A stretch of 64,000 bases of DNA from an uncultured Treponema sp. (GCF_946187725.1 NZ_CAMHSK010000008.1:48695-112694), one strand, 5' to 3'; counted from the stretch's first letter, positions 42,836-50,065 are shown. Numbers and translations are program-made. Notes: generated by a model not told the origin, from the sequence alone.

Positions 42836-43025
42836 CGAGGATTATCTGGAACTTGTATATAACTTTGCGAATACCTACACAGAAGAGGGAATTCGTGAAT
42901 GGTACAGGGATATAAACAAGGAAGATTCAAACACAGAGGATTCAACGGATAATCTGCTTGATTTGGGTTATACTTGGAAAGAAATTCTTGAAATGCAGGG
43001 TACGGATAATCAAGAAAACGAATAA
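42786..43025 (+). CDS. Tail assembly chaperone, downstream (T-type) part reached by frameshift
   Basis: This frame is +1 (equivalently -2) to the upstream chaperone. It encodes VNAIDEDYLELVYNFANTYT, then EGIREWYRDINKED and LLDLGYTWKEILEMQ, which looks like a real folded domain. No ATG and no ribosome site exist where it begins; GTA or ATT would be needed. I therefore infer programmed frameshifting, as in lambda G/GT and, with a -2 shift, Mu. The listed start marks the overlap, not a true initiation site. Confidence 0.6.
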   Translation, partial: WAAVYFRVLPQQVNAIDEDYLELVYNFANTYTEEGIREWYRDINKEDSNTEDSTDNLLDLGYTWKEILEMQGTDNQENE

Positions 43026-43028
43026 ATC

Positions 43029-43059
43029 AAACGGTCGGTTTTGCGCTGACCGTTTTTTT
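43029..43059 (+). terminator. Intrinsic terminator at end of rightward tail operon
   Basis: ACGGTCGG...CTGACCGT (43031-43036 pairs with 43048-43053, extended inside) followed by seven T. It separates the rightward chaperone genes from the convergent leftward cassette, whose last gene ends at 43058. Confidence 0.8.
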
Positions 43060-43369
43060 ATCTTCTATTATAATAGGCAAGTTCGCAAAGCGATTCTATT
43101 TTTTTGTAGGCTTCTTTATATTTATCGCCTGTAAAATACTTCTCTGTATCGTGAGCCATAAAGTAATCAGCAAGTTCTTCCATCTGGGCTGAATTGATTG
43201 CTTTCCATTCTTCAAAATCAGATGAAGAAAGAATTTCGTCACACCATAATTTTACATCAGCCTGCAGGCAGTTATAACCTGTAATTTCCTTACATTTTTT
43301 ACAGTCCATATCCATAGAGCAACTATAACCGTTTGCTTTGAATATTTTTGCGAGGTCAATTTTTGTCAT
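43058..43369 (-). CDS. Cys-rich hypothetical protein, accessory cassette
   Basis: Start at 43369, with AGGAG 8 bases upstream on the minus strand. LAKIFKANGYSCSMDMDCKK then CKEITGYNCL gives four Cys in a short span, perhaps a metal site. The rest is helical (EEWKAINSAQMEELADYFM). 103 residues. Last gene of the leftward cassette; function unknown. Confidence 0.6.
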   Translation of the reverse strand: MTKIDLAKIFKANGYSCSMDMDCKKCKEITGYNCLQADVKLWCDEILSSSDFEEWKAINSAQMEELADYFMAHDTEKYFTGDKYKEAYKKIESLCELAYYNRR

Positions 43370-43541
43370 TTTGTTTTTCTCCTGCAATCAGTTCTAGCTT
43401 TTTTATCTGGTGTTTGTAGTACATTATTCTAAGAGGTCTTAGAAACATATCCCAAGCAAAACCGCGATTCCTTAAAAAACGGATTATCATATTTAGTAAT
43501 TTAATTTCATCTTTCGCTTCTTCTGGTGTAAAATCTCTCAT
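43356..43541 (-). CDS. Small basic hypothetical protein (61 aa)
   Basis: AAGGAG precedes ATG 43541 on the minus strand. Helical and basic (DEIKLLNMIIRFLRNRGFAW, RPLRIMYYKHQIKKLELIA). No family recognised. It overlaps the next cassette gene by 14 bases. Confidence 0.55.
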   Translation of the reverse strand: MRDFTPEEAKDEIKLLNMIIRFLRNRGFAWDMFLRPLRIMYYKHQIKKLELIAGEKQNDKN

Positions 43542-43544
43542 AGT

Positions 43545-43724
43545 TTATTCTCCTTTTTTATACATCATAATCATTTTACCTTTGTAAAAGATTTTACACT
43601 CTGTATGCTTATCCTTAAAACAGTCCAAAGCATAATGGAACATTTCTTTCTTGTTATTAAAACAAACTTCAAGCATTTCTAACGCTCCACTTTTACATTT
43701 TAACGCAATATCATAATGTCTCAT
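43545..43724 (-). CDS. Small hypothetical protein (59 aa)
   Basis: Start at 43724, because AAGGAGGG lies 4 bases upstream; the longer frame has no such site. MRHYDIALKCKSGALEMLEV, NNKKEMFHYALDCFKDK suggests a small alpha/beta fold. Its start overlaps the end of the next upstream gene. Confidence 0.55.
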   Translation of the reverse strand: MRHYDIALKCKSGALEMLEVCFNNKKEMFHYALDCFKDKHTECKIFYKGKMIMMYKKGE

Positions 43725-43890
43725 ATTTCCCTCCTTTATTCTCATTGCGCTTATTCTCCAATAATTCCCTAAAGGCGGCTGCCATACACCTTGCTTTTTC
43801 AAGCCCCTCTCTCGGTTTATGACCGTCATAAGTCATAGTTTTATAAATCTCACAGACCTCTTTTATTTCTTCTTCTTTTTCTTTACTCAT
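43711..43890 (-). CDS. Small hypothetical protein (59 aa)
   Basis: A short frame with start at 43890 in an ATGA overlap with the preceding gene and GGGAG 8 bases upstream. The product is charged and helical (MSKEKEEEIKEVCEIYKTMT, then LEKARCMAAAFRELLENKRN). Its end overlaps the downstream start by 14 bases, as in the rest of the cassette, which supports it as real. Confidence 0.5.
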   Translation of the reverse strand: MSKEKEEEIKEVCEIYKTMTYDGHKPREGLEKARCMAAAFRELLENKRNENKGGKYETL

Positions 43891-44189
43891 GATTCAAACT
43901 CCCACTTCTCGAGTTTTATCTTATCTTTACATTCGTTTTCACGAAGTCTACAACAAAGGTCAGCTCCACCCGCCCAATAGTGATGTTTGCAATTCTCGCA
44001 ACACTTCATTTTCTCTATCTGTGCTTCAAGTTCGGCAATACGCTTTTCTCTTGGCTCGGCACTGTCTATATAAACTTGTGATATCAATTCAGCGATATTT
44101 TTATTTGTGTTATAGAATTTTCTGAAATGTTCTTTGCCTTTTGTTTCAGCGTATTCTTCTGCTTCTTGTTTTAATATCTCTTTTGTCAT
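43887..44189 (-). CDS. Helical protein with C-terminal Cys-rich zinc motif
   Basis: 100 residues. The N-terminal 60 are helical (KEILKQEAEEYAETKGKEHF, AELEAQIEKMK coiled coil). The C-terminus CCENCKHHYWAGGADLCCRL then ENECKD has the CxxCKH pattern common in small phage proteins. Function unknown. Confidence 0.6.
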   Translation of the reverse strand: MTKEILKQEAEEYAETKGKEHFRKFYNTNKNIAELISQVYIDSAEPREKRIAELEAQIEKMKCCENCKHHYWAGGADLCCRLRENECKDKIKLEKWEFES

Positions 44190-44408
44190 TTATTTTACCT
44201 TTTCCAAAATCAATTTGATAATATCACTTTCGCTTATTTCACCTACGACAGGGAAGTGTTCAGAATCTTTAATTACTTCTTTTCTGTTGTAGTGGGCTAA
44301 ACGAATGTGAAAACTTCCGCCGATATTTTCTACTTCAATACATTTTGAATGAAGATAAAAGAAGTATCTTTCATAGGACGGAACATAGCCGTTACGGTAT
44401 ATTTTCAT
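44190..44408 (-). CDS. Small hypothetical protein (72 aa)
   Basis: Start at 44408 (MKIYRNGYVPSYERYFFYLH), with AGGGTAGAG upstream. Beta-rich start, helical end (ISESDIIKLILEKVK). No family recognised. It abuts the stop of its downstream neighbour's start with no gap. Confidence 0.5.
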   Translation of the reverse strand: MKIYRNGYVPSYERYFFYLHSKCIEVENIGGSFHIRLAHYNRKEVIKDSEHFPVVGEISESDIIKLILEKVK

Positions 44409-44413
44409 ATTCT

Positions 44414-44773
44414 CTACCCTAAATATGCATCTTCGCAATCTTCCATGCAATCAACTAAGTCACTTAAAAACGGATATTCTTTTATCCTGTTTTCTTTTGC
44501 CATTTGTATGAAAGCCGGAAGCTCAATAAACAGGGCGTTTTTTAATCCGACACAGCGGATATAAAAGTGAAGTGATTTAAAAAAGCGTCTTAACATAGTT
44601 CGTTTTCTCCATTTGCGAATTTCTATTCTTGCGCTTAATGGCGTTCCAAGTGTTGAAGCTTCAAATTCGGCTCTTTGCAATATTGGAATAGCTGCATTAA
44701 GCAACTTGTCTAATCTTGTGTTATCTGGAAGGTTTAACAAACGACATAGTTTATTGTATTTATCACTCGTCAT
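44414..44773 (-). CDS. Hypothetical helical protein (119 aa)
   Basis: GCGAGGTGAG precedes ATG 44773. Helical throughout (YNKLCRLLNLPDNTRLDKLL, then FFKSLHFYIRCVGLKNALFI), and acidic at the end (VDCMEDCEDAYLG). No domain recognised. Confidence 0.55.
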   Translation of the reverse strand: MTSDKYNKLCRLLNLPDNTRLDKLLNAAIPILQRAEFEASTLGTPLSARIEIRKWRKRTMLRRFFKSLHFYIRCVGLKNALFIELPAFIQMAKENRIKEYPFLSDLVDCMEDCEDAYLG

Positions 44774-44939
44774 GTTTACTCACCTCGCTTTTTAATTCTT
44801 CTTCATCAAGTTCAATGAACATCTTCCAAGTTTTTACTATTCCTCTTACTCCACCAACAACAAAACTTATCGGCATAGTAATAAAATAAACAGGAAAGGC
44901 AATACATTTAGCAAGAATGATTTTTGTTTTTGTTGTCAT
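44763..44939 (-). CDS. Small membrane protein (58 aa)
   Basis: A short frame with start at 44939 and GAGGTATAA upstream on the minus strand. One hydrophobic segment (IAFPVYFITMPISFVVGG) is followed by an acidic tail (ELDEEELKSEVSK). It overlaps the next gene's start by 11 bases. Likely inner-membrane; role unknown. Confidence 0.5.
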   Translation of the reverse strand: MTTKTKIILAKCIAFPVYFITMPISFVVGGVRGIVKTWKMFIELDEEELKSEVSKHDE

Positions 44940-44951
44940 TTTATACCTCGC

Positions 44952-45506
44952 TTAGAAAGCTCTTCTGAAAATGGAATCATCAGCGGGCTTCCATTCTTTG
45001 TAATTTACCCATTTTCTTTGTATTATCGGGAATCTATCGGCTACTATAATTTCAACATCTATAAAACAATATAAACGATTATGAATAAGATTCTTGATTT
45101 TTCCGCTATGGTGCATAAAGTCACGAGCAAACCTGTTCCAAATATCTAAATCTTCTTTATCTTTGATTGATAATGATACGCCATCGACATAGTTCAGAGT
45201 TCCGTTTGCAAGAAAAATATAATCCACAAACTCTTTGACATTACCATAAACAATTACATTTTCTATATTCGGATAATGTTCTTTATAATACTTTGCCAGA
45301 GCATCCACATTGCAGAATTCAAAAGGTTCTCCACCTGTAAGGAACAGTGTTTCACAGTTCTTTAATTCATCTTCCGTAACAAGTGGAATATCATCTAAAG
45401 AATAACATTTATTGCAGCAATTAGGGCAATGTCTTGAACAGAGATTTGTTACCATAAGGTGTATTTTCTTTGATGTTTCTTCTGTCTTTTCGTTTAAGAT
45501 ACTCAT
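44952..45506 (-). CDS. Radical SAM protein, compact phage type
   Basis: The sequence HLMVTNLCSRHCPNCCNKCY (about 16-35) holds a CxxxCxxC iron-sulfur motif, and LFLTGGEPFEFCNVDALAKY (about 54-73) the glycine-rich SAM motif GGEP. At 184 residues it is half the length of full radical SAM enzymes, close to NrdG-type activases and QueE-like enzymes. No ribonucleotide reductase or queuosine-type gene is in the window to name a substrate. GAGAGGAAT precedes ATG 45506. Requires low oxygen, fitting an anaerobic host. Confidence 0.75.
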   Translation of the reverse strand: MSILNEKTEETSKKIHLMVTNLCSRHCPNCCNKCYSLDDIPLVTEDELKNCETLFLTGGEPFEFCNVDALAKYYKEHYPNIENVIVYGNVKEFVDYIFLANGTLNYVDGVSLSIKDKEDLDIWNRFARDFMHHSGKIKNLIHNRLYCFIDVEIIVADRFPIIQRKWVNYKEWKPADDSIFRRAF

Positions 45507-45539
45507 TATTCCTCTCTTTTTCAGTTGTTAAGTAATCCT

Positions 45540-46013
45540 TTACAACTGACTTTTATTTGAATTAAGAAAATCCACGGTATTCTTTAGAATATCTTTCACT
45601 TCGTCAGAATAGCCGAATCTGCTTTGATTGATTTCGATTGACCTGTAGATATTGCCGTCTGCATGGCGTTCTGAACTTGCTTTCCAATCACAGAGCATTT
45701 CCAGAAGGTCAAGCAATGTCATGTCTTTTATGCCGTTTGCGAAATGTTCCGGGTGGTGTCTGTTATTCTTGTAGTGAATATCAAGAGCAGGTTTTAGCCC
45801 GGCAAGAAAACTTTTGTATTCCTCGCTTCCATAGGTACAATGCTTCAATTTTGGTGTGTATTCATCAAACATCGCTTTTTCGGTTTTGTCATGGATTTTG
45901 TCAAAATCATGCAGCTTTGCTTTTCTTGCAAGTTCTTTCTTGCAGATAGCAAGATAATAGGCAACGCGCTTAATATGTTTTCTTGTGTCGTTTTTGCTGT
46001 CGTATTTTTTCAT
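45540..46013 (-). CDS. DUF5662-family protein
   Basis: 157 residues with HIKRVAYYLAICKKELARKA, KLHDFDKIHDKTE, NNRHHPEHFANGIKDMTLLD and LLEMLCDWKASSERH. The spaced His/Asp pairs resemble HD-type hydrolases and match the family I know as DUF5662, common in phages. Metal binding is likely; the substrate is unknown. It starts in a TAATG overlap with its upstream neighbour. Confidence 0.7.
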   Translation of the reverse strand: MKKYDSKNDTRKHIKRVAYYLAICKKELARKAKLHDFDKIHDKTEKAMFDEYTPKLKHCTYGSEEYKSFLAGLKPALDIHYKNNRHHPEHFANGIKDMTLLDLLEMLCDWKASSERHADGNIYRSIEINQSRFGYSDEVKDILKNTVDFLNSNKSQL

Positions 46014-46186
46014 TATTTTTGTTCCTTATCAAAGAGTTTTACAAAACACTCCGTACAGATATGTTTATGAATATGGCTACTGTTTCCTCTCAATCTGTCT
46101 GGAATGTTTTCTACAATGTGAGAAAGGTGTTTACTTGTGACGGTAAACTCGCTTTCTTCTTTTCCGCATAAATCACATTGTTTCAT
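46013..46186 (-). CDS. Small zinc-finger-like protein (57 aa)
   Basis: A short frame with start at 46186 and AAAGGTGA upstream on the minus strand. MKQCDLCGKEE at the N-terminus and HICTECFVKLF near the C-terminus form two CxxC knuckles. A stretch with four His lies between. Function unknown. Confidence 0.5.
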   Translation of the reverse strand: MKQCDLCGKEESEFTVTSKHLSHIVENIPDRLRGNSSHIHKHICTECFVKLFDKEQK

Positions 46187-46533
46187 TTCTTATCACCTTT
46201 CCCTTCGGCTCTCGCAAGGTTCTTCTGAAAGCACTTTTGCAGGGCTTCTTCAATGTCGATAGTTGGCTCGTTTGCGCAGATAATCAGAATACAGGCGATA
46301 ACATCAGCAAGTTCTGATTCAAAGTGTTCCTGTAATTCGATTATGTTTCTTTCATACTCGCGGTTATCATTGATTGCTGAATCAAGTGTATTGTAGGCTT
46401 CTGTTGCTTCTACAACTTCACTAGCACAATGTTTGAGCATTGCCATTGTATCAGTATCAACATTTGCACCATTCGTTTTCCGAACATAAGCGACATTCCG
46501 CATTTTGTAGGCTAAATCGTTCAAATCAATCAT
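46183..46533 (-). CDS. MazG-like nucleotide pyrophosphohydrolase
   Basis: 116 residues, all helical. LKHCASEVVEATEAYNTLDS supplies an E-x-x-E, and FESELADVIACILIICANEP supplies E-x-x-D, together the magnesium site of the all-alpha NTP pyrophosphohydrolase family. KCFQKNLARAEGKGDKK is the usual tail. It could hydrolyse non-canonical NTPs or alarmones. Together with the HD hydrolase at 29.6 kb it may affect nucleotide signalling. Confidence 0.75.
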   Translation of the reverse strand: MIDLNDLAYKMRNVAYVRKTNGANVDTDTMAMLKHCASEVVEATEAYNTLDSAINDNREYERNIIELQEHFESELADVIACILIICANEPTIDIEEALQKCFQKNLARAEGKGDKK

Positions 46534-46729
46534 CTTCCATTTTCTCCTTTTTTACATTCAGAATAAAAAGCACGACAAGCAGAATAATAACAATTCCCAA
46601 AGGAATTAAACTTGGCAAGAATACTACAAGCCAACTCCACTTTATGACCTTGCAAAGTTTCAGCACAATAAAAATAAGCTGCAATACTTCCAAAAAGGTT
46701 AGACCACCTTTTGCCTTATTATTTTCCAT
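46526..46729 (-). CDS. Small membrane protein, TMEM-like (67 aa)
   Basis: Start at 46729 with AAGGAG upstream. MENNKAKGGLTFLEVLQLIF, VLKLCKVIKWSWLVVFLPSL: two hydrophobic segments joined by a KVIKWSW turn, then a Lys tail. This pattern is widespread in phages under the name 'transmembrane Fragile-X-F-like'. Function unknown. Confidence 0.65.
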   Translation of the reverse strand: MENNKAKGGLTFLEVLQLIFIVLKLCKVIKWSWLVVFLPSLIPLGIVIILLVVLFILNVKKEKMEDD

Positions 46730-46731
46730 AC

Positions 46732-47190
46732 TTACAACACTCCTTGCTTTTCGCAAAATTCTGTTATCTGGTCACTTGTGCATTTTAGAAGCGGCTTCCA
46801 TGCAATGACTTTCTTCTGTGTGTTTGAGTTTCTGAAATCTTCTTTTTGCAGATACATTGAATGGTCAAAAAAGAAGAATCCGTTTTGATACTGTCCTCTG
46901 TGATAGTTGTAGCCGCCGCATATATTGTCATTCCAGAGAATACCCATTACATCATAGAAAAGACCGTCAGACGGCGGTAAAGCGTCTTTTACGCTTCTAT
47001 AGCCTTGTGTTTTTTTTGCACAGTCAGCACCCAGATAAAAAGCCTCATCGCAAGCCTTGTTATATCCGTCATTTGCGCCTTGCCAATAAGCACCTTCAAC
47101 TTCCCTTAGCACAAAGTCTGCAATCTGGCTGTTTTCGAATTTTGGATAAGTCCGAGTTATTGAATATTGCTTTGATTCCTTTTCAAACAT
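46732..47190 (-). CDS. DUF551-like hypothetical protein
   Basis: Start at ATG 47190 with AAGGAG 7 bases upstream. The C-terminal half (YRSVKDALPPSDGLFYDVMG, QKKVIAWKPL) resembles DUF551, a small domain in phages of enteric bacteria with the pattern SVKDxLP...V..W.PL. The N-terminus is helical (EGAYWQGANDGYNKACDEAF). Function unknown. Confidence 0.6.
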   Translation of the reverse strand: MFEKESKQYSITRTYPKFENSQIADFVLREVEGAYWQGANDGYNKACDEAFYLGADCAKKTQGYRSVKDALPPSDGLFYDVMGILWNDNICGGYNYHRGQYQNGFFFFDHSMYLQKEDFRNSNTQKKVIAWKPLLKCTSDQITEFCEKQGVL

Positions 47191-47192
47191 TT

Positions 47193-47429
47193 TCACGCTC
47201 CTTTTACAATGTGCTTTATATATATTTCAATAGGAATACGGATTGGTGTTGAGCAAAAATCTATTGCAACAGCAAGAATACAGGTCTTAAAGAAGCCCAA
47301 CTTCGGCACAAAATCAAATACCAACGGCAATAAAAGATTGAATCCTATGTAAATAAATATGCCCGAAAACAGCCATACCAGAAATTCAGTAACAGCAAGC
47401 TCTAAAATCATCAGTCCAATCTTTTTCAT
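47193..47429 (-). CDS. Small membrane protein (78 aa)
   Basis: Three hydrophobic stretches (LMILELAVTEFLVWLFSGIF, GFNLLLPLVFDFV, CILAVAIDFC) make this a probable inner-membrane protein. It starts in an ATGA overlap with the HNH gene. Confidence 0.55.
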   Translation of the reverse strand: MKKIGLMILELAVTEFLVWLFSGIFIYIGFNLLLPLVFDFVPKLGFFKTCILAVAIDFCSTPIRIPIEIYIKHIVKGA

Positions 47430-47773
47430 TTCTTAATCCTCTCAAAGTAAAATTTCTTATCCCACTTATTTACGGTTATCATTCCGTAACGCTCGGCGAT
47501 ACGGAAAAGAAACTGTTTCTGCAGGCGGCTTATGACACCTGCAAGAAGCCAATTTTTGAAGTCGTACAGAAGAAGCGTACTCTTGTATTTGTTGCACATT
47601 CTGCAGGCAGGGTTTGCGTTTTCGATTGAATCAGCTCCGCCACGCTTTAATGCTACAATGTGGTCAATCTGCATTTCTTCGATTCTGATTTTGCAGCCAC
47701 AATAGGCACAATGTCCTTTGTACTTCTGGTATATCCGTTTACGCTCTTCTTTAGTCCACTTTCTACGCTTCAT
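47426..47773 (-). CDS. HNH endonuclease
   Basis: 115 residues. CAYCGCKIRIEEMQIDHIVA then ENANPACRMCNKYKS shows two CxxC zinc pairs around DHI and an N residue, the classic HNH (CxxC-type) nuclease. It may be a free-standing homing-type nuclease, consistent with the cassette being mobile, or take part in packaging as other phage HNH proteins do. Packaging genes are far away, so the former seems more likely. Confidence 0.8.
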   Translation of the reverse strand: MKRRKWTKEERKRIYQKYKGHCAYCGCKIRIEEMQIDHIVALKRGGADSIENANPACRMCNKYKSTLLLYDFKNWLLAGVISRLQKQFLFRIAERYGMITVNKWDKKFYFERIKK

Positions 47774-48104
47774 CTATAACCTCTTTTACATCTGTAAGGT
47801 GTATGGCATACACGGGCTTGTTAATATGCAAGTCGGTGTCCTTGCCGTCAACTACCTCAATTTTCTTAATGATTGCATTTAACCTAGTTTTTGGATTATA
47901 TCCAAGTTGTAGCTTGCAAATCATTGGAAATGGAAAAACATCTTTTGTCGCTTCATAATCGTATGAGATAATGTCGAATGTTAGACTTCCTCCTTCGTGC
48001 CAAAATCTCTTAGTCCAGTACGGCTTTACTTCCCGATATTCAATCGTCTTTTCGCCGGACTTGATTTTTTCATACCATTGGTTTTTAAGTGGAAATATCA
48101 GCAT
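47763..48104 (-). CDS. ASCH-domain protein
   Basis: Start at 48104 with GAGGTATTT upstream. MLIFPLKNQWYEKIKSGEKT followed by IEYREVKPYWTKRF is the typical ASCH start (LxxKxxWaekIksGkKtiEyR). Later KIEVVDGKD and YAIHLTDV complete the PUA-like barrel. ASCH proteins bind RNA or modified nucleotides, and related enzymes act on N4-acetylcytidine. Exact role unknown. Confidence 0.75.
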   Translation of the reverse strand: MLIFPLKNQWYEKIKSGEKTIEYREVKPYWTKRFWHEGGSLTFDIISYDYEATKDVFPFPMICKLQLGYNPKTRLNAIIKKIEVVDGKDTDLHINKPVYAIHLTDVKEVIDEA

Positions 48105-48111
48105 AAATACC

Positions 48112-48297
48112 TCACTCAACATCAAACAAGGTCGGCTGCTTTGAGGCTTCGCGGTTCTTTCTTTCTTCAAGCAGTCTGTCTACTCTGGATTCAAGAATCT
48201 TTGACTTTTCGAGAGCTTCTTTTGAGCGTGTTTTGAAATACTCTTTTTGTGCGGCTCTCATGTCGTGTACCAAATCGGCGAATTCGCCTGTAGTCAT
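48112..48297 (-). CDS. Small helical protein, first gene of the leftward cassette (61 aa)
   Basis: Start at 48297 because AGGAG lies 6 bases upstream; the longer frame runs through the leader terminator. A single charged helix (DLVHDMRAAQKEYFKTRSKE, KSKILESRVDRLLEERKN) and C-terminal PTLFDVE. No family recognised. Confidence 0.6.
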   Translation of the reverse strand: MTTGEFADLVHDMRAAQKEYFKTRSKEALEKSKILESRVDRLLEERKNREASKQPTLFDVE

Positions 48298-48306
48298 TTC
48301 TGCTCC

Positions 48307-48399
48307 TAAAAAAAAGAAGCCCGCGCAGTCCTCGACAACTACACGGGCAGTAAACGCCTTAAAAAAGCGTTCAATCATGTCGAGGGGAGATTCAACGCT
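48307..48399 (-). terminator. Leader of the leftward cassette with mutually exclusive hairpins
   Basis: On the minus strand a GCCCG/CGGGC stem (48344-48348 with 48319-48323) followed by eight T forms a terminator just before the first gene. Its loop contains TGTCGAGG (48337-48330), complementary to CCTCGACA (48385-48378), which lies in the loop of an earlier AGCGTT/AACGCT hairpin (48399-48394 with 48371-48366) that also has a T-run. The three pairings compete or form a pseudoknot. This is the shape of a transcription attenuator. Confidence 0.6.
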
Positions 48400-48419
48400 C
48401 TTTTCTTGTTTATAAATCG

Positions 48420-48448
48420 AATTTACACCGATAATTATTATTTGTCAA
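48420..48448 (-). promoter_or_regulatory. Promoter of the leftward accessory cassette
   Basis: On the minus strand: -35 TTGACA (48448-48443), a 17-base spacer, -10 TAAATT (48425-48420). It faces the 18-gene leftward cassette and is divergent from the baseplate promoter 30 bases away. Confidence 0.75.
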
Positions 48449-48476
48449 TACTAAAAACAGTAAAAGATACTATAAA

Positions 48477-48505
48477 TTGACAGAATAACGGAATGAATGT
48501 ATTAT
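48477..48505 (+). promoter_or_regulatory. Promoter of the baseplate operon
   Basis: -35 TTGACA (48477-48482), a 17-base spacer and -10 TATTAT (48500-48505). The leader is only about 25 bases long, without a terminator. Confidence 0.78.
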
Positions 48506-48534
48506 AGAAAATAAGATTGTGGTGAGGTGGAAAA

Positions 48535-50058
48535 GTGCTGAACGGCTTGATAAACGGCAAAAAAGAAAGTTACTCGCGTTATATTGCACAAGCCCCACAG
48601 CCGATTGTAGAAATTGTAGAATTTAATCCTTCACTTGGAAATGAAATCCCTGTTATAGATTTTTCGGCAATAAGAAAATCACCTATTGGAAAAGCTATAT
48701 TAGCTGACAATGATGAGCAGAATGTTTTACAAGGGTATTCTTTCAAGTTTTCTACAAGTGATACAGAAGGAAGTTTCACACTAACCTTGCATCCGGGCAA
48801 TGCCGATAAGCCGTATTTTGACAAAATAAAACCGTTGCAGATTGTAAAAATCTACGAAAGAGATAATACAGGCAGAACACCCGACTTTGTAGGTGTAATC
48901 AACAGAAAGAAATTTGTTGCCCAGCCGGGAAGCGGTTTAAGAATCAGCATAACAGGAAAATCCGTAGCAAGTTTTATCAGCAGATTCAAGATTAGTCTTG
49001 ACCTTAATGCTATGGCGATTACAGAACAGCTTGAATCTCAACAGGCATTATCTACAGCACTTACGGCAAGTCTTGCAGAAGGGAAAATATTAAAAGTTTC
49101 AGAGGTTCTAAAGAAAATCTGGGAATACTCTAAAGACTGTGCTTCTAAATGCATTAAACTCTCAAATCCAGCAATAGAAAAATATGTAGAGAAATATCTA
49201 GGAAGCAATTTCTTTTCTTTTGATGAAGAAATGGAGCTTTCCTATCCGCTTTCAAGTGTTTTTAACGGTCAGAATACAATTATGTTCTGGGATATTGTAA
49301 GCGGTATTATTCCGTTTCCTGTTTATGAACGCTTTGCTTTTGTCGACGAAAAAGGAAAGACAAAAATAAAAATCCGCGAAGTGCCTTTTGATTGTTCTGG
49401 TGACGGTTTGGGATTCTCTTCATGGGATAAACTCGAAAAGAACAAGACAGAATTAGACCCCGCAATCGTTAAAGGCTTTGATTTTGATGTTTCTGATGAT
49501 GAAGTTTATACGGCTTTTTTCTCTTATGTTATTGGCTCTCCAATAGAGCAGGATAAGGCTTTAAGGCTTGCTGCACAAACAGGCGGATTCGGTAATGAAA
49601 AAGTAGAGATTTACAATAAAAAAGCTGCTATCTACGGTTATAGCCCTTTAACCGTCAATTTTAATGGGTATGGCACAAAGGAAAAAACAGCATCAGACCC
49701 GGAAAAAAGTTCTGCATACGACAAACTTAATAAACGCCTTATGAATTGGTACGGACATCTTGAAGAGATGTTAAAAGGCACTATCACAATCGCAACTATT
49801 GTAAACAAAGAAGAGAGCAAAGATGAAAAAACACCTATGTGTGGTGAGATTGTTTCTTTTCTTGGCGGTGAATTCTATGTAAATGAAGTTGAACATACTT
49901 GGAATTTCGGCGGAAACCCAGAAACAAAATTGACGGTATCACGCGGCGGAAACTATGAAAAGAAAAAGTTTGCTCCATTAGAGGGTATTACAAAACGCTA
50001 TGTACTCTTTAAGCAGCTTCTTGATACGGCAAAGGCTAAGGGAATCAATATTCTGTAG
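48535..50058 (+). CDS. Baseplate hub protein (Mu gp44/gpD-like)
   Basis: The start is GTG 48535 with GAGGTGG upstream. 507 residues: YSFKFSTSDTEGSFTLTLHP, LQIVKIYERDNTGRTPDFVG, VINRKKFVAQPGSGLRISIT, GKSVASFISRFKIS match the N-terminal beta domain of gp44/gpD-type hubs. FDVSDDEVYTAFFSYVIGSP and CGEIVSFLGGEFYVNEVEHT fill the second half. It should form the central trimer between tube and spike. It is the first gene behind the 48477 promoter. Confidence 0.72.
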   Translation: MLNGLINGKKESYSRYIAQAPQPIVEIVEFNPSLGNEIPVIDFSAIRKSPIGKAILADNDEQNVLQGYSFKFSTSDTEGSFTLTLHPGNADKPYFDKIKPLQIVKIYERDNTGRTPDFVGVINRKKFVAQPGSGLRISITGKSVASFISRFKISLDLNAMAITEQLESQQALSTALTASLAEGKILKVSEVLKKIWEYSKDCASKCIKLSNPAIEKYVEKYLGSNFFSFDEEMELSYPLSSVFNGQNTIMFWDIVSGIIPFPVYERFAFVDEKGKTKIKIREVPFDCSGDGLGFSSWDKLEKNKTELDPAIVKGFDFDVSDDEVYTAFFSYVIGSPIEQDKALRLAAQTGGFGNEKVEIYNKKAAIYGYSPLTVNFNGYGTKEKTASDPEKSSAYDKLNKRLMNWYGHLEEMLKGTITIATIVNKEESKDEKTPMCGEIVSFLGGEFYVNEVEHTWNFGGNPETKLTVSRGGNYEKKKFAPLEGITKRYVLFKQLLDTAKAKGINIL

Positions 50059-50065
50059 GTGATTT

